Shown here in pieces: positions 30,440 through 40,712 of a stretch of DNA of 64,000 nucleotides. The translations under genes were made by a program, and so were the position numbers. The notes under the pieces were generated by a model. It worked only from the letters and a program-made list of their open reading frames with translations. It was not told the DNA's origin and searched no databases. The stretch lies in the NCBI GenBank assembly GCA_949825045.1, contig OX463809.1:9017501-9081500 (forward strand), read 5' to 3'. How positions within the stretch are numbered: the first letter of the stretch is position 1; each line of letters starts with the position of its first letter. Source of the stretch: Argyresthia goedartella. Lineage: Eukaryota; Arthropoda; Insecta; Lepidoptera; Argyresthiidae.

Positions 30440-31062
30440 GCACTCTATAGGCCGTATTGAAGTCGACCATACAGTAGCTCTTACGTAGTCGTGGCCCGGT
30501 AGAAATCGGTGTCTCTTGGGGCAACTCAAGTAGTCCGTGCGTGCGCGGTGCGCGTTTAGATCTGGCGGAGGTCGTGGCCGAAGTGACCGTATCGTGTGTA
30601 GTCAGTGGGTGATGCACGCGTGTGATGTGTGGTAGCTGATGATCAGCTGGTCGGCTATGGAAGCCGTGGATATAGAGGGTGGCATACTTGACAAGTTCTG
30701 TTGGCTCTGTTGTAAATAATGTGATATTTGGTGTCTGTTAAATGACTGTTGTCTCTGGTACAAGGCTGGCTCTGGTTTTTTGATATTTCTTTTAATTTAG
30801 AATTTGATGAAATCTTTTGTAAACTTTGTAAATACTTTGATTGTGTAATAAATAAAAAAAAACTGTGATCTGAGCTGTAAGATTATGATTTAACATAGAG
30901 TAAAGTAGAGAAATTGATGAAATATTGAGTATCAATGTTCTAAATGTAGCCTACTTGGATGGCAGATTGAGATTATTGCTGGTAGAGTCGAACGAAAGCT
31001 TTTCGTTGTTCCCTCTCCAGTTACAGGTTAACCCACGAGGACGTGTGCTAGCAGGATGGCCG
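30440..31062 (+). other. untranslated region between pol and 3' LTR
   Basis: No env-like gene is seen. TAATAAATAAAAAAAAACTG at about 30847 could work as a polyadenylation site or be a chance AT run. The bases just before the LTR (GCTAGCAGGATGGCCG) are not a polypurine tract. Confidence 0.6.
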
Positions 31063-31427
31063 TGTCGGCAAAATGAGGAAATGAATTGACTTCAGTTCAT
31101 CGGAACGCCAGCGCCACGCGGCCTCGCGGCGCTCGACGGAGTCTAAGTTACGCGCCACCGGTCGACGACGCGGAGGCACATTCTCTCTGTGAACCGCGGT
31201 CGAAGTGCAAGCGAACCTAGAAACTGTCTCGCGTTCCGTTTGACTACCTAGCTAGTGCTACAGTTGATTAGTTTTACTAAGCAAGTGATCCAATTATTGT
31301 AAAGAAGAATTATACCATCGTTACTTTAAACTACCTCCACGTTTGATTGATCCGACATTACCCGTAGACCGCCCACTCACGATACCTAACTATGGCAGAT
31401 GACCATGAAATACCACCTCCCCCGTCA
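31063..31427 (+). repeat. 3' LTR, full length
   Basis: 365 bp, TGTCGGCAAAATGAGG to CCCCCGTCA. It carries the same gag start (ATGGCAGATGACCATG) as the 5' LTR although no gag follows it here. It contains a GC-rich block (GCCAGCGCCACGCGGCCTCG) that may belong to the promoter; no TATA box is obvious. Confidence 0.9.
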
Positions 31428-31556
31428 TATAGAACCAAAGGACATGTCAAGACGAATTAAACGCGCACGCACTGTATAGGTTACATCGTTTTATTACAAA
31501 GTTCACATAGCCACCTTCCAGAACCATCATCAGATCAGCTCCATGTTATCAAAATA
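31428..31556 (-). mobile_element. element with internal array, copy 2 (right part)
   Basis: Resumes the interrupted 132-bp unit after the LTR element (TATAGAACCAAAGGACATGT) and ends near ATCAAAATATTGTG, close to the equivalent edge at about 18890 (AATATTTTGA). Spacing of the CCACCT block (26112 to 31511, minus 5,267) is exactly 132. Confidence 0.75.
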
Positions 31557-32334
31557 TTGTGTTGTCATCCGTGTACGCGTGCAAGACATCTGCTCAATCG
31601 GAAATCGGGAAGTAGGTAAAAATTTACCCAAAGATGCAACATACATACAACATACATTGCAAGTTAAATACAAGCTTAAAAAAAATAGATCACCAAAACC
31701 TAAAAAGATAGAAAAATCAACACAATCTCCTAAAGATTCAGGTACACTCAATGAAGTCCTATCAAGAAGACCCTGTCCGATAACGACACTGCAAAAAATG
31801 GAGAAACGCCGGCAAACCTGGTTCTAAACAAAATGACGAAAACCAAGATGCCGCCCTGAGCAATGCCAGGCTTACGAAAATAGATAAAAATCTAAAACTG
31901 AAAATGTGCCTCATAGCGAGTAACAAAATTTCTAATATCTGTCAAATAGCTGAAAACATATTCGTAACCATGCACAATATATGTCATTAGTCATTACCTA
32001 ACTCCGAATGACGGAGCAAACCAGCTAACACAGGGAATAGAATTTAAGGTCACGTGTATGTGCTTTATTATGATAGGAGAAGATTTCATGAAATTAATAA
32101 CTATATAACACAACTGGTAGTAAACACAAGACACAAACAATTAAACACAAAAAGTTATCATAGATGCCCCGACGTACAAATTTAATTTCGCTGACATATT
32201 TAATCACAGGAAAATGTCAACACAAAAACTTGCTCAAACTTTCAACAACCTAGACGCTTTTACATATGAACACGTCTAAATCTTTGATTCAAACCGTGAA
32301 AAATGTGGCAATCTTAACTCAAAAAGACATTGGG
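31557..32334. other. no gene seen
   Basis: A-rich on the plus strand. The 94-codon plus-strand frame starting near 31543 crosses the boundary of the array element, has low-complexity lysine-rich content and no motif; I treat it as chance. Confidence 0.35.
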
Positions 32335-32450
32335 TAGTGTTTAGTGGAAGAAATATCTTGTTAGAGATAAGCTCGCCTTTGTATATGTTTTTGCTATCAT
32401 ACTCGTATGTTTATCTGTTTTTCTGTTTTGTGAGTACTATAAAGTATTTA
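32335..32450 (+). repeat. LINE 3' UTR fragment
   Basis: GGAAGAAATATCTTGTTAGA, GATAAGCTCGCCTTTGTATA matches the 3' UTR block of the minus-strand LINE at 59325-59855 (GGAAGAAATCTCTTTTTAGA, GATAAGCTCGCCTTTGTACA). Only this block is kept. Confidence 0.65.
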
Positions 32451-32729
32451 CAAATTACAAATAAAATCACGAAGTTATTAAAATGTGTGATATTATGAGG
32501 TTATTAGATCATACACAATATAAAAGGATTTTATGCTTATATTTTTGTTATTGGATGTTATAGCTATATATATGGATATGTTAGTTAGCAATGTAGTGTA
32601 CTGTTTATTAATATAAATTAGAGTTACGAACTAATGGACTTTTTTCTACGTCACATTCCTTAACAATTGGCTGTGGGTGAGGTTGGCACAGGACCGCAAT
32701 AAAAGTTGTAACCAAGCCTCCTCGTTACG

Positions 32730-32781
32730 ACTATCTATCTAGCCTCCTAAACCCACAGATGTAGGAGGCTAGATAGATAGT
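32730..32781. repeat. perfect 20-bp hairpin
   Basis: ACTATCTATCTAGCCTCCTA (32730-32749) is exactly inverted at 32762-32781 around a 12-nt loop. Confidence 0.75.
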
Positions 32782-34559
32782 GTACTGAGGAAGTCACATT
32801 CCTTATCAATGGGCATTTTATAGTTTCTACTCGAACAATCGTACATACAAGTTCATAAAACAATAATGACCACGATAAATTAGGTATACGAGGTATAACC
32901 TACTTGAGTAATAACACATTATAATTTAATAAGCTCTGATTTTTGTTTGCCGTAGAAACTATAAAAGCGTCCAATATTACCTAAACATCACCAGCAGATG
33001 AGTATCGTTTGTTTTGAGTTTAAAGTAGACTATACTTTACTATACTATACTATACCCGTCCCTTTCTAACCTACTAAAATGCTATCCTGCCTTCAGGTCA
33101 AAAATTAAAACTCAACCCGCAATAACAACATCTTATTGCCACCGGTACATAGAGTTAATGGAGTTACCTTTTTCTTTGCGAGATTCAGCTATGAATCAAC
33201 ACTTGAAAAGGATATTTCCTTTTTAAAACTCAAACCATAATCTCAAATCATAACTCATTAGTTAAGTTAAGTTGTCTGACTTGTAAAAGTGAATTATTTT
33301 TGCTTACTTACAATGAAATATTTGAGTTTGGGTTTGAGTTTTGACTTGGACTTGGACTTGGACTTGGAGTTAGAACAACCGTATATACTGATACCGTATA
33401 TGAGACGCTAGCAGTCAAGCAAAATTATACCTTTGAAGTACGCTTGTCGCTCCACCTCTTTTGCTATAGGAAAATTGCCGTGAAGCTAAATCAAACCTTA
33501 CTATATACTATTACGGTTATATTATTTGTAGCAAACTTGACTTAAGGGCGAACTGTACTAAACACGGTTCCACGGATCGTGCGGTCGCCGCGACGTTGCC
33601 CCGCGCCGGTTTTATCAAGCGGCAACAACTTGAAATTTCGCAGGTGCTAACAATATAACCATCAGTCCATAGACAAGTTCTTAAGGCCCAGTTCTGGCTG
33701 TTGAGGTGAGGGGCGCCGCATTCGCCCGTCGCCTTCTGGCGGAGTAGCGGAACTGGCGGGGTAGCGGGCGGCGCGGAATAGCATAGGGGCGCCGGGAGAC
33801 GTTAAAAATTAGGTGTTTTTTCGAATTTCCTGAAAAACGAAAATAAGCTAATTGATAAAATTTAAGGATTGAGACGGAGCTCTAAAAAAGGAAAATTTAG
33901 GTATAAAAATTATGAGAAAAATCTGTTATTTCATATCAAAATTCTTATCTCCTTTATATAATATAGACTATGTTTAGGATTTTTTACGATCGAGGCAAAT
34001 TGATCCAATCGCGTAACGACATAGTATTTAAACTAGATTATCTCTTTGTGGATAACATATTTTTTTGAGACCTATGAATATAGTGGAAATAATTTTATTA
34101 TTACTTTTGCCAAAGCGCCATTCAGTGGTTTTGTGTGTTCTTGGGCCTTAAGAGACATCACCTTCCTTTCGCCCGCCCTTATAGCAGCACCGCGCTTTCT
34201 CTTAGTGTTCATTGTCATTCAATGTTGTCTTAAAAAGTGCAATGATTTGGAGTGCAGCGTCGAGACACGCCGTGCCACCGAGTACCGAACGGGCGTCTAA
34301 ACTAGCGTCCTTGGATCGCGACGCTAATGCGTTACATACAAAATAACATGTCCTTGTTACGTTACAAAAGATTGGTGTGAATAACCCCCGTAATGGAAGC
34401 TTAATAGAGGAAATTTTGAGAGCAGGTCCTAAAATAAATGAAAGAGGGAAATTAGAATTAGTCCGATTTATTGACACAAGTTTTCCTTCCTGTATAAAGT
34501 TATCCTGCCTAAGTGCCTACCTATTTACAAGAAAATCTAATGACTGAGCCCTGGCTTTC
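32782..34559. other. no gene seen; GC-rich patch at 33545-33790
   Basis: Contains small tandem runs (TTGGAC repeats at 33345-33366, ACTAT repeats near 33030-33050) and a GC-rich patch (GGTCGCCGCGACGTTGCCCC, GAGGGGCGCCGCATTCGCCC, GTAGCGGGCGGCGCGGAATA). The patch has no open frame and no TIR that I can support. It could be a decayed element or a CpG-rich regulatory region. Confidence 0.35.
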
Positions 34560-34692
34560 GAAGTATTATCCGGATCCAGGTTTTGTAGAAAAGCGCTTAT
34601 CCGGTTCAGGCTGTGTGGTAATTCGGATATCCGGGTCCAGGTTTTGAGAAATGCGGATATCCGGGTCCAGGCTGTGTGGTAATGCGGATATC
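34560..34692 (+). repeat. short tandem repeat with GGATATCCGGGTCCAGG
   Basis: About three to four copies of a CGGATATCCGGGTCCAGG + CTGTGTGGTAAT or TTTTG-type unit, the first diverged (CGGATCCAGGTTTTGTAG). Confidence 0.7.
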
Positions 34693-34696
34693 CAAC

Positions 34697-34744
34697 GCTC
34701 TTCCTCTCAATATTATACTGTGGTATAATATTGAGAGGAAGAGC
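34697..34744. repeat. perfect 22-bp hairpin
   Basis: GCTCTTCCTCTCAATATTAT + AC (34697-34718) is exactly inverted at 34723-34744 with a TGTG loop. A transcript from either strand would form a stem of miRNA-like length, but the loop is very short for a pre-miRNA. Confidence 0.8.
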
Positions 34745-35118
34745 TTTTCACGTGGAATTACAGTATACGTTTCGAGAGGGAGAGTACTTCTTCATTCTTC
34801 AGAGTTACTCGGGTAAGTTGAGCCCGGGTAACTGGCTTCTTAGTTCCTCTTACTTTCGAGGCTTACAGTTGGTTTAAAGATGAAAGACCACATTCTCTGT
34901 TTTTCAGTTTTCAGGAAAACTGTTTTTCCTTCCAAACCTCGAAATTTCAAAACATGTTTTGATTTTGAATTTTGACATTACTCCACCCAGAGTACCAGTG
35001 AGAGCCTTAGATAAAGACTATATGAAGCGTATAAAAAAGATCACGTAGCATGTTGTCAATCTTATTATGTCTGTGGTTGTCAAAAACGAATGCTGGCAAA
35101 GAAAGACTTAAACATAAA

Positions 35119-35257
35119 CGGCCTTACTAATAAAAGAAGTTATTCACGGTTTAACTTATACAGTGTTTTATCTTGCTTTGACATTTACTCGACGTATGAA
35201 AAGGACAAAACAGTGAATAAGTTGAACCGTGAATAACTTTTTTTATTTGTAAGGCCG
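35119..35257. mobile_element. 139-bp MITE
   Basis: Ends CGGCCTTACTAATAAAAGAA + GTTATTCACGGTTTAACTTA and, on the minus strand, CGGCCTTACAAATAAAAAAA + GTTATTCACGGTTCAACTTA, then ACAGTG/CACTG. TIRs of about 50 bp make up most of the element. Confidence 0.75.
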
Positions 35258-35270
35258 AAAATGTTCACAG

Positions 35271-35465
35271 TTATTCCTACGAAATAAACTGGAAAACAAG
35301 TCCATTACATGAGTCGTTTGTGAAGCTGGACTATTTATCAGACGACAATAAATGAGTGCAAGGAGTTGAGTTATTCCTACGAACAAAATTGGAAATCAAG
35401 TCCATTAGATGAGTCGTTTGCGAAGCTGGACTATTTATCAGACGACAATAAATGAGTGCAAGGTT
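35271..35465 (+). repeat. 100-bp tandem duplication
   Basis: Two units starting TTATTCCTACGAA at 35271 and 35371, sharing AAGTCCATTA, GATGAGTCGTTTG, GAAGCTGGACTATTTATCAG and ACGACAATAAATGAGTGCAA. A few substitutions separate them. Confidence 0.85.
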
Positions 35466-36193
35466 AAGGCCCGATAAAACGAATTTTGTGAGTCATTTTA
35501 GTGAAAACCCTACAACCTAAGACCATATAAATTTCAAAGACTTGGCACAAAGGGCAAGATTCTCAGGAATTCCCCCTCAGCTATACACTGTCCATTGTCT
35601 ACTGCCTTTTTGATTCCGTCAATAAAATTTGTTTATTAGTCATGAATAAATAAGCAACCGTAAAGGTTTCCCCGTCAATATCACATTACAGTATTTTATT
35701 GATGTGTCTGCCCTTTCATGAACAGACAAAGAGACAGTTTGAGTGCTGATAGTACTTACTATTCATTTCATTAGTCAAGGCGTGGGTTCTGTTTTTAAGG
35801 GCATCGTTTGTACAGGGTGTAACAATGAGGTATAGTATTTTTATCGGATTGTACAAGCATCATTCTTGACAACTTTCACTATGCAAACGATTTAGTTAGG
35901 TTAGGAGCAACATTTTTTTTCACCGCTTACAAAATATAAATGTGTACAAAACCTATAATATACCTATAATACCTGTACGATTCCATCGTACATCGTCAGA
36001 TATTTTAACGTCAGCTTTAATGTATATTGCTGTTTTCATTATTTTGTAAGTTAGAATTATCGATCAGTTCACATTCGTCTATCAATAAGTTTGGACGGGT
36101 TGTTCTACTTTTGCAAGGTAAGGTAATCCTTTTGCCACACTTTTTTGGCGATTCCATTTGCCACGGTCGTATTAAAATAAATATTCATTTTAT
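35466..36193. other. no gene seen
   Basis: AT-rich sequence without a supported feature. Confidence 0.4.
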
Positions 36194-36360
36194 TTTGACG
36201 TGATAACGTCTTATAAATTGATGAATGCCGGCTGTACGCATGAAAAAGTATGACTCATTGTCATGTTCTGCCTGAGCCGAGAGTGCCAAGCGAGAGCGCG
36301 GAACAAGCGATAGAGAGGCACGAGTGGCCTAAGCGTTCCTTATGACGTTATCACGTAAAA
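36194..36360. mobile_element. 167-bp MITE
   Basis: Left end TTTGACGTGATAACGTCTTA, right end on the minus strand TTTTACGTGATAACGTCATA. The interior is GC-rich (GCCGAGAGTGCCAAGCGAGA). Non-coding. Confidence 0.7.
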
Positions 36361-36769
36361 TTATCGTCCGTAAACCTACTTTATACACAACCAATTTTTT
36401 AGATAGTTTCCTTTTGCTACTTTCGCCAAAGAACGGTTGAAAAGTGTTATAGCCATGAAAGCATTAAAATACACAAAATAGAACTAAATCATGATATGTA
36501 ATTTTACATACCTATGTACCTGTGTGTGCTTTGACTATAATATTATAGTATCTGTTCTATGACTAAGTAAGAATGATTCTTTCCAGATATTAATTCAACT
36601 TAGGTACGTTTTGCAACTCACTGTTGTTCCATCGTTATGATTATTTAATGTGATTATTTACTGTTAAACAGTGCCAATCAATCAAGGGAGACATACTCAC
36701 TTGGTAAACAATCTACTTTTTTTCGCCAAACTATCTAAGTGGCCTAGTTAGGGAGAAGAAGCAAGATTT

Positions 36770-36822
36770 TCGGTCTCACACTTAGCCACTCCAAGGCATA
36801 GCACCTCGGCATATGAAAGCAG
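36770..36822 (+). repeat. LINE ORF2 scrap
   Basis: CTTAGCCACTCCAAGGCATA, GCACCTCGGCATATGA encodes LATPRHSTSAYE, a piece of the protein also readable on the minus strand near 59740-59790. About 50 bases only. Confidence 0.6.
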
Positions 36823-37589
36823 GGGTGTGGTTCCGGAAAATTTTATTGGGGAATAACGAGAACATAATAATCATATTTGTGACAATGTGACCTACTTGAG
36901 TAACACAGTGCACTGAGTTCAAGAGGGTTGCTTCTTAACTGAGTTAGAATATTCTAGAAGAACCCCTTTTATTTGTTTGATTTCTTCGTATATGAGCCTT
37001 GAGTGTCTGGTAACAATCTCTAAAAGTTATTGTTGTTCACAACTTTGTTGAGAAACACGGTAGTTGGTTTCCTCTTCGAGTTTTCAGTCTGTATTTTGTA
37101 TGATGTCGCTATAGCAAGTTATAATTTAGCGCAAAACGGGTATCCAGCGTGTATAATAAAAAAAAACTCATTTGTATTTATTTTCTTTCTTACCATTTTC
37201 TTTTTACTTATATTAAATTACAGGATAAACTTTATGAGTGTAGTGCAAGGCCATGTTACTGCAACTTCGCTTAGCGCTTGAAAAATGCAACATCTATTTT
37301 CCAGGAAATTGCTCCACTTCGTCCGACTCTATGACATTTTACTCCCTCATAAAATTTATCGTTTAACTTGAACAGCAGGTAACTTAAGAATATTCCGAAT
37401 TCTTATTCTTATAAGTAAGATTCATGAATTTTGGAGGAGATGAGTAATTTCGACCATGGAAGTAGTATGTGTAAAATTCTAATTATGTTTCGCACATATT
37501 TCCTTTTTCTGATTTAACTCAACTTCGCTTATATCTTAACTAAAGAGCGGGAAACGATGGAAGGTTATGAAATATAATAAAATGTAAAT
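36823..37589. other. no gene seen
   Basis: AT-rich. The 83-codon plus-strand frame from 37030 is hydrophobic (FVFIFFLTIFFLLIL) and ends near a GCGCTTGA stop; it has no supporting splice sites or homology that I recognise and is probably chance. Confidence 0.35.
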
Positions 37590-37602
37590 ATAACACGACC
37601 TT

Positions 37603-37931
37603 CAAGCTGTAATCCTCACCGTTGAAACCTTCATGAAAATGTAATTTGACAGTGCCATAAAATAGTCCAGAAATAGTCCTAAATAGTCCTCAAAGAAAAA
37701 AAAATAGTCCTCTTACAGTTCCGAAGTTATAGCTATAGGTTGGTGAGGATTACAGCTTGACGTCAAGCTGTAATCCTCATCTCTCGTGCAAGCAAACGGA
37801 AGGGCCTATCGAATTGGTTTAGGTTTCAAAAATTAGTCCAGAAATAGTCCACACGGCATGCCAAATTTCAGAAATAGTCCTTCAACGAGTCCAGAGTTAT
37901 TAAGACATCTTGGTGAGGATTACAGCTTGAA
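37603..37931 (+). repeat. two back-to-back TIR modules, left arm
   Basis: Module 1 (37603-37761) and module 2 (37762-37931) each begin TCAAGCTGTAATCCTCA and end with its complement. Where they meet they make a perfect 36-bp palindrome (37744-37779). Inside each are repeats of ATAGTCC, mostly in the pair ATAGTCCAGAAATAGTCC. A third, open-ended unit (37932-38030) also has AAATAGTCCAGAAATAGTCC. Confidence 0.8.
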
Positions 37932-38104
37932 CATTTGATATCATCAAATATCTTTGGAACGCCTAAGACTTTCAGTTTGAAATTTGAGCCAAAAAATAGT
38001 CCAGAAATAGTCCACCAAAACAATAATGATTTCCACCTGGTTTACTTTAAAGAAGTACATAAAAAATCAAAATGTTTAATTGCCCATATATTTCAATACA
38101 TGTA

Positions 38105-38136
38105 CAGTCGTGTACAAAATAATAATAGGGTAAACC
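38105..38136 (+). repeat. Tc1/mariner-like TIR, left
   Basis: CAGTCGTGTACAAAATAATA followed by ATAGGGTAAACC, preceded by TA. Its inverted partner is at 41704-41735, followed by TA. The first bases (CAGTCGTG) equal those of the Tc1-like element at 45614. It could be the tip of a 3.6-kb element inside the fold-back. Confidence 0.6.
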
Positions 38137-38214
38137 ATAATAAACCGGTTTATACCGGTTAATTCAATCAAAGGGCCTGTTTTTAATCTCTGAAAACTAA
38201 CGGTAGTGTAATAT

Positions 38215-38272
38215 TGTAGGAAAATGAGGGACAGAGCTATATATAGCGCATTGCTTTGTCCCTCACGTTCAT
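38215..38272. repeat. hairpin with GAGGGACARAGC motif
   Basis: TGAGGGACAGAGCTATATAT is loosely inverted as GCTTTGTCCCTCA. The motif GTGAGGGACAGAGCTATGCG also occurs in the dispersed repeat at 56180-56215. Confidence 0.5.
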
Positions 38273-39448
38273 GACAATTAACTTTTATGTTCTCCCATTT
38301 AGCCGGACTTACACCAGAGTTTTGATAACCGCTAAATACAGTTTAAATACAACCTTAATAAACCACGGATGGTTAGGGGTAACCTTGCTGACAGGCAATA
38401 AGCTTGGCCTGCTTAAGTACGTTACTTGCCTTTTGCTTGTTGTGCTTAAGTTGTGTTTAATTTAAACTGTTTTTAACGGCTGTCAAAACCCTTTGGAAGA
38501 CTGAAACTTAAATGAGTTTTTCGTTGTACATAAGTGCGTGACAGCGATTTTCATTTTGAACGGGTCTTCGAGCTTCGGTTGTTGCTATGATATATATGTT
38601 ATATATTTATATAGTTGAGCTAAGATGTAATCAACAATGGCGGAATTAGTATCGCGAACGCGTTGGCAAAATTTCGTCGAAATACGATTTTGCCGAAACT
38701 TTTGAAGATATCTTAAAGTATTTTTCGGTGGAAATTAAGGCACGAGTGTTTAAAAATCACGTCAATCGGTACATGACAATTGCAATAACGACATCATTGC
38801 AATGGAGAAAAGTGTTAAGAACTGACAATCAATGTGTAAAGGATAACATGCTAGCTTCTGTACTTACAAAATATAATTTGAAAAAAGAATAGATCCATTT
38901 ATGTTCATTTTATACATATGTAACTGAGTTTTAATCACAATAATCACAGTCGGTGCATTGATATAATCGTCATACAACATCAAACATTGTTTGATTAATT
39001 ACAGTCTTCATCATTTCAATTTTAGGTATTCAATTAAGTACTTATCTCTAAATAATTGGCACCTCCCGAGTATAAGTATACATAAAGGTGTAGTCAAATT
39101 TTAACGGGATTACCCCTTCAAATTTGACTACATCTTTATGTATATGTAGGGACATTATAGTTTTACCATAAAATATCTTCAGAGCAACTTTATTTTTAAC
39201 CTCTTCCAAAAATGAATATAAAGGCTGTTGTTTTGTAAAGTTACGCCTATAGTACCCATCATCATGAACAACTTTCCCCCAGAAACATATGGTCGCAAAT
39301 GGAATTAAATCGTCCCTCATTACCAGGGATCGGAACGAAAGTGTGAATTTACCTAAAGTTTGTAGTCGGACATAACAAGGAGCAGTTACAACCACTTGAG
39401 TTGAACCGGTTTAATTTCGTTTTTTTTTGTTTAACCGGTTAATTTTTG

Positions 39449-39757
39449 TTAGGGTTCCGTACCCGAAAGGTGCCAAACGGGACCCTATTACTGAGACTTC
39501 GTTGTCCGTCCGTCCGTCTGTCTGTCTGTCTGTCTGTCACCAGGCTGTATCTCATGAACCGTGGTAGCTAAACAGTTGAAATTTTCACAGATGATGTATT
39601 CAGTTGCCGCTATAACAACAAATACTAAAAAACAAAAAAATAATAATATTAAGGGGGCCTCCCATACAACTAACGTGTTTTTTTTTTTGAGGTTTTCTAT
39701 AGATAATAGGAAGGAACCCTTCGTGCACGAGTTCGACTCGCACTTGGCCGGGTATTT
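39449..39757 (+). repeat. common GGGTTCCGTACC repeat in left arm
   Basis: Starts TTAGGGTTCCGTACCCGAAA, has a (TGTC)n run at about 39505-39538, GAAATTTTCACAGATGATGT, GGGGGCCTCCCATACAACTA, and ends GGAACCCTTCGTGCACGAGT, ACTCGCACTTGGCCGGGT. It pairs with the inverted copy at 40377-40712. Confidence 0.85.
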
Positions 39758-40376
39758 TTACTAGTTTTACATGTTCCTTTCATTTAAAACACCGAACTAT
39801 AAACATTTTCAAGCTGCTGATTCCCAAAAAAATCATAACTTTTTTATTTTTCAATTTTTTGTAAAAAGAAAAATATATATATGCATACAATTTCTATAAT
39901 CTTTAAAATAAAAATATAAAAATAGCGAAAATATATAAATATATAAAAAAAAAACAAAAAATTCGTGGTTTTTTTTAAATTTTCTCCAAAAATATTTAAC
40001 ATTTTTTATTTTCCAAAATGTCCTTCAAAAAGTCAATACGCGTGTTTTGATAACCTGAATTTTCCCGTAGCGCTAAAACTTACAACTATAATTTACGATT
40101 ATGTATTAAAATCTGAGAAGTATATACTTAAATTCGCTTAATTGTTGTTAGTTTTAGGGCTATATATATGTTTTGGGTGTCAAAACACTGGTTTTTACAA
40201 AATTCACTATAATTTGAAAACTTTATAGATTATAGAAATTGTATGTATATATATATATTTCTTTTTACGAAAAATTTAAAAATAAAAAAGTTATGATTTT
40301 TTTGGGAATCATAAGCATGAAATTTTTTATAATTCGGGGTTTCAAATGTAAGGAACATGTAAAACTAATAAAAATA

Positions 40377-40599
40377 ACCGGCCAAGTGCGAGTTGAACTC
40401 GTGCACGAAGGGTTCCTTCCTATAATCTATGAAAAACCGCAAAAAAAAACACGTTAGTTGTATGGGAGCCCCCCTTAATATTAAATTTCTTTTGTTTTTT
40501 AGTATTTTTTTTATAGTATCAACAGAAATACATCATCTGTGAAAATTTCAACTATCTAGCTACCACTGCTCATGAGTTACAGCCTGGTGACAGACAGTC

Positions 40600-40639
<40 letters not shown>

Positions 40640-40712
40640 GGACGGACGGACGGACAGCGAAGTCTCAGTAATAGGGTCCCGTTTGGCACCTTTCGGGTAC
40701 GGAACCCTAACA
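40377..40712 (-). repeat. common GGGTTCCGTACC repeat in right arm
   Basis: Minus-strand counterpart of 39449-39757, with a longer CAGA/GACG run (about 40588-40658). The microsatellite has changed length independently in the two arms. Confidence 0.85.

Larger units (their letters stand above)
26165..31427 (+). mobile_element. Ty3/gypsy-type LTR retrotransposon, 5,263 bp
   Basis: Begins TGTTGGCAAAATGAGG and ends in CCCCCGTCA, with TATA at 26161-26164 and again at 31428-31431 as a 4-bp target duplication. Removing the element and one TATA restores an exact 132-base unit of the host array, which proves the boundaries. It has two LTRs, gag, an aspartic protease and a pol with reverse transcriptase, RNase H and integrase in Ty3/gypsy order. 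Three successive frames are used and at least some shifts look mutational. I see no good polypurine tract before the 3' LTR. A TGGGATCAGTGTCGG stretch lies 7 bases after the 5' LTR and is the best candidate primer-binding site; tRNA not identified. Confidence 0.9.

Noticed and set aside
30440..31062. env gene of an errantivirus-like element
   Set aside because: No open frame of suitable length and no signal or membrane segments between pol and the 3' LTR.
31543..31827. 94-codon lysine-rich plus-strand frame
   Set aside because: Starts inside the array element and crosses its boundary; low complexity; no recognisable domain.
37030..37281. hydrophobic 83-codon frame, possible small membrane protein
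   Set aside because: AT-rich sequence easily gives F/L/I-rich frames; no conserved context or splice sites.
39048..39395. 115-codon minus-strand frame and its partner at 40779-41000
   Set aside because: Both start alike because they are the two arms of the fold-back, but the right copy is truncated and frameshifted. This is duplication, not two genes.
40588..40658. CRISPR-like short regular repeats
   Set aside because: Simple CAGA/GACG microsatellite without spacers, in an animal genome.
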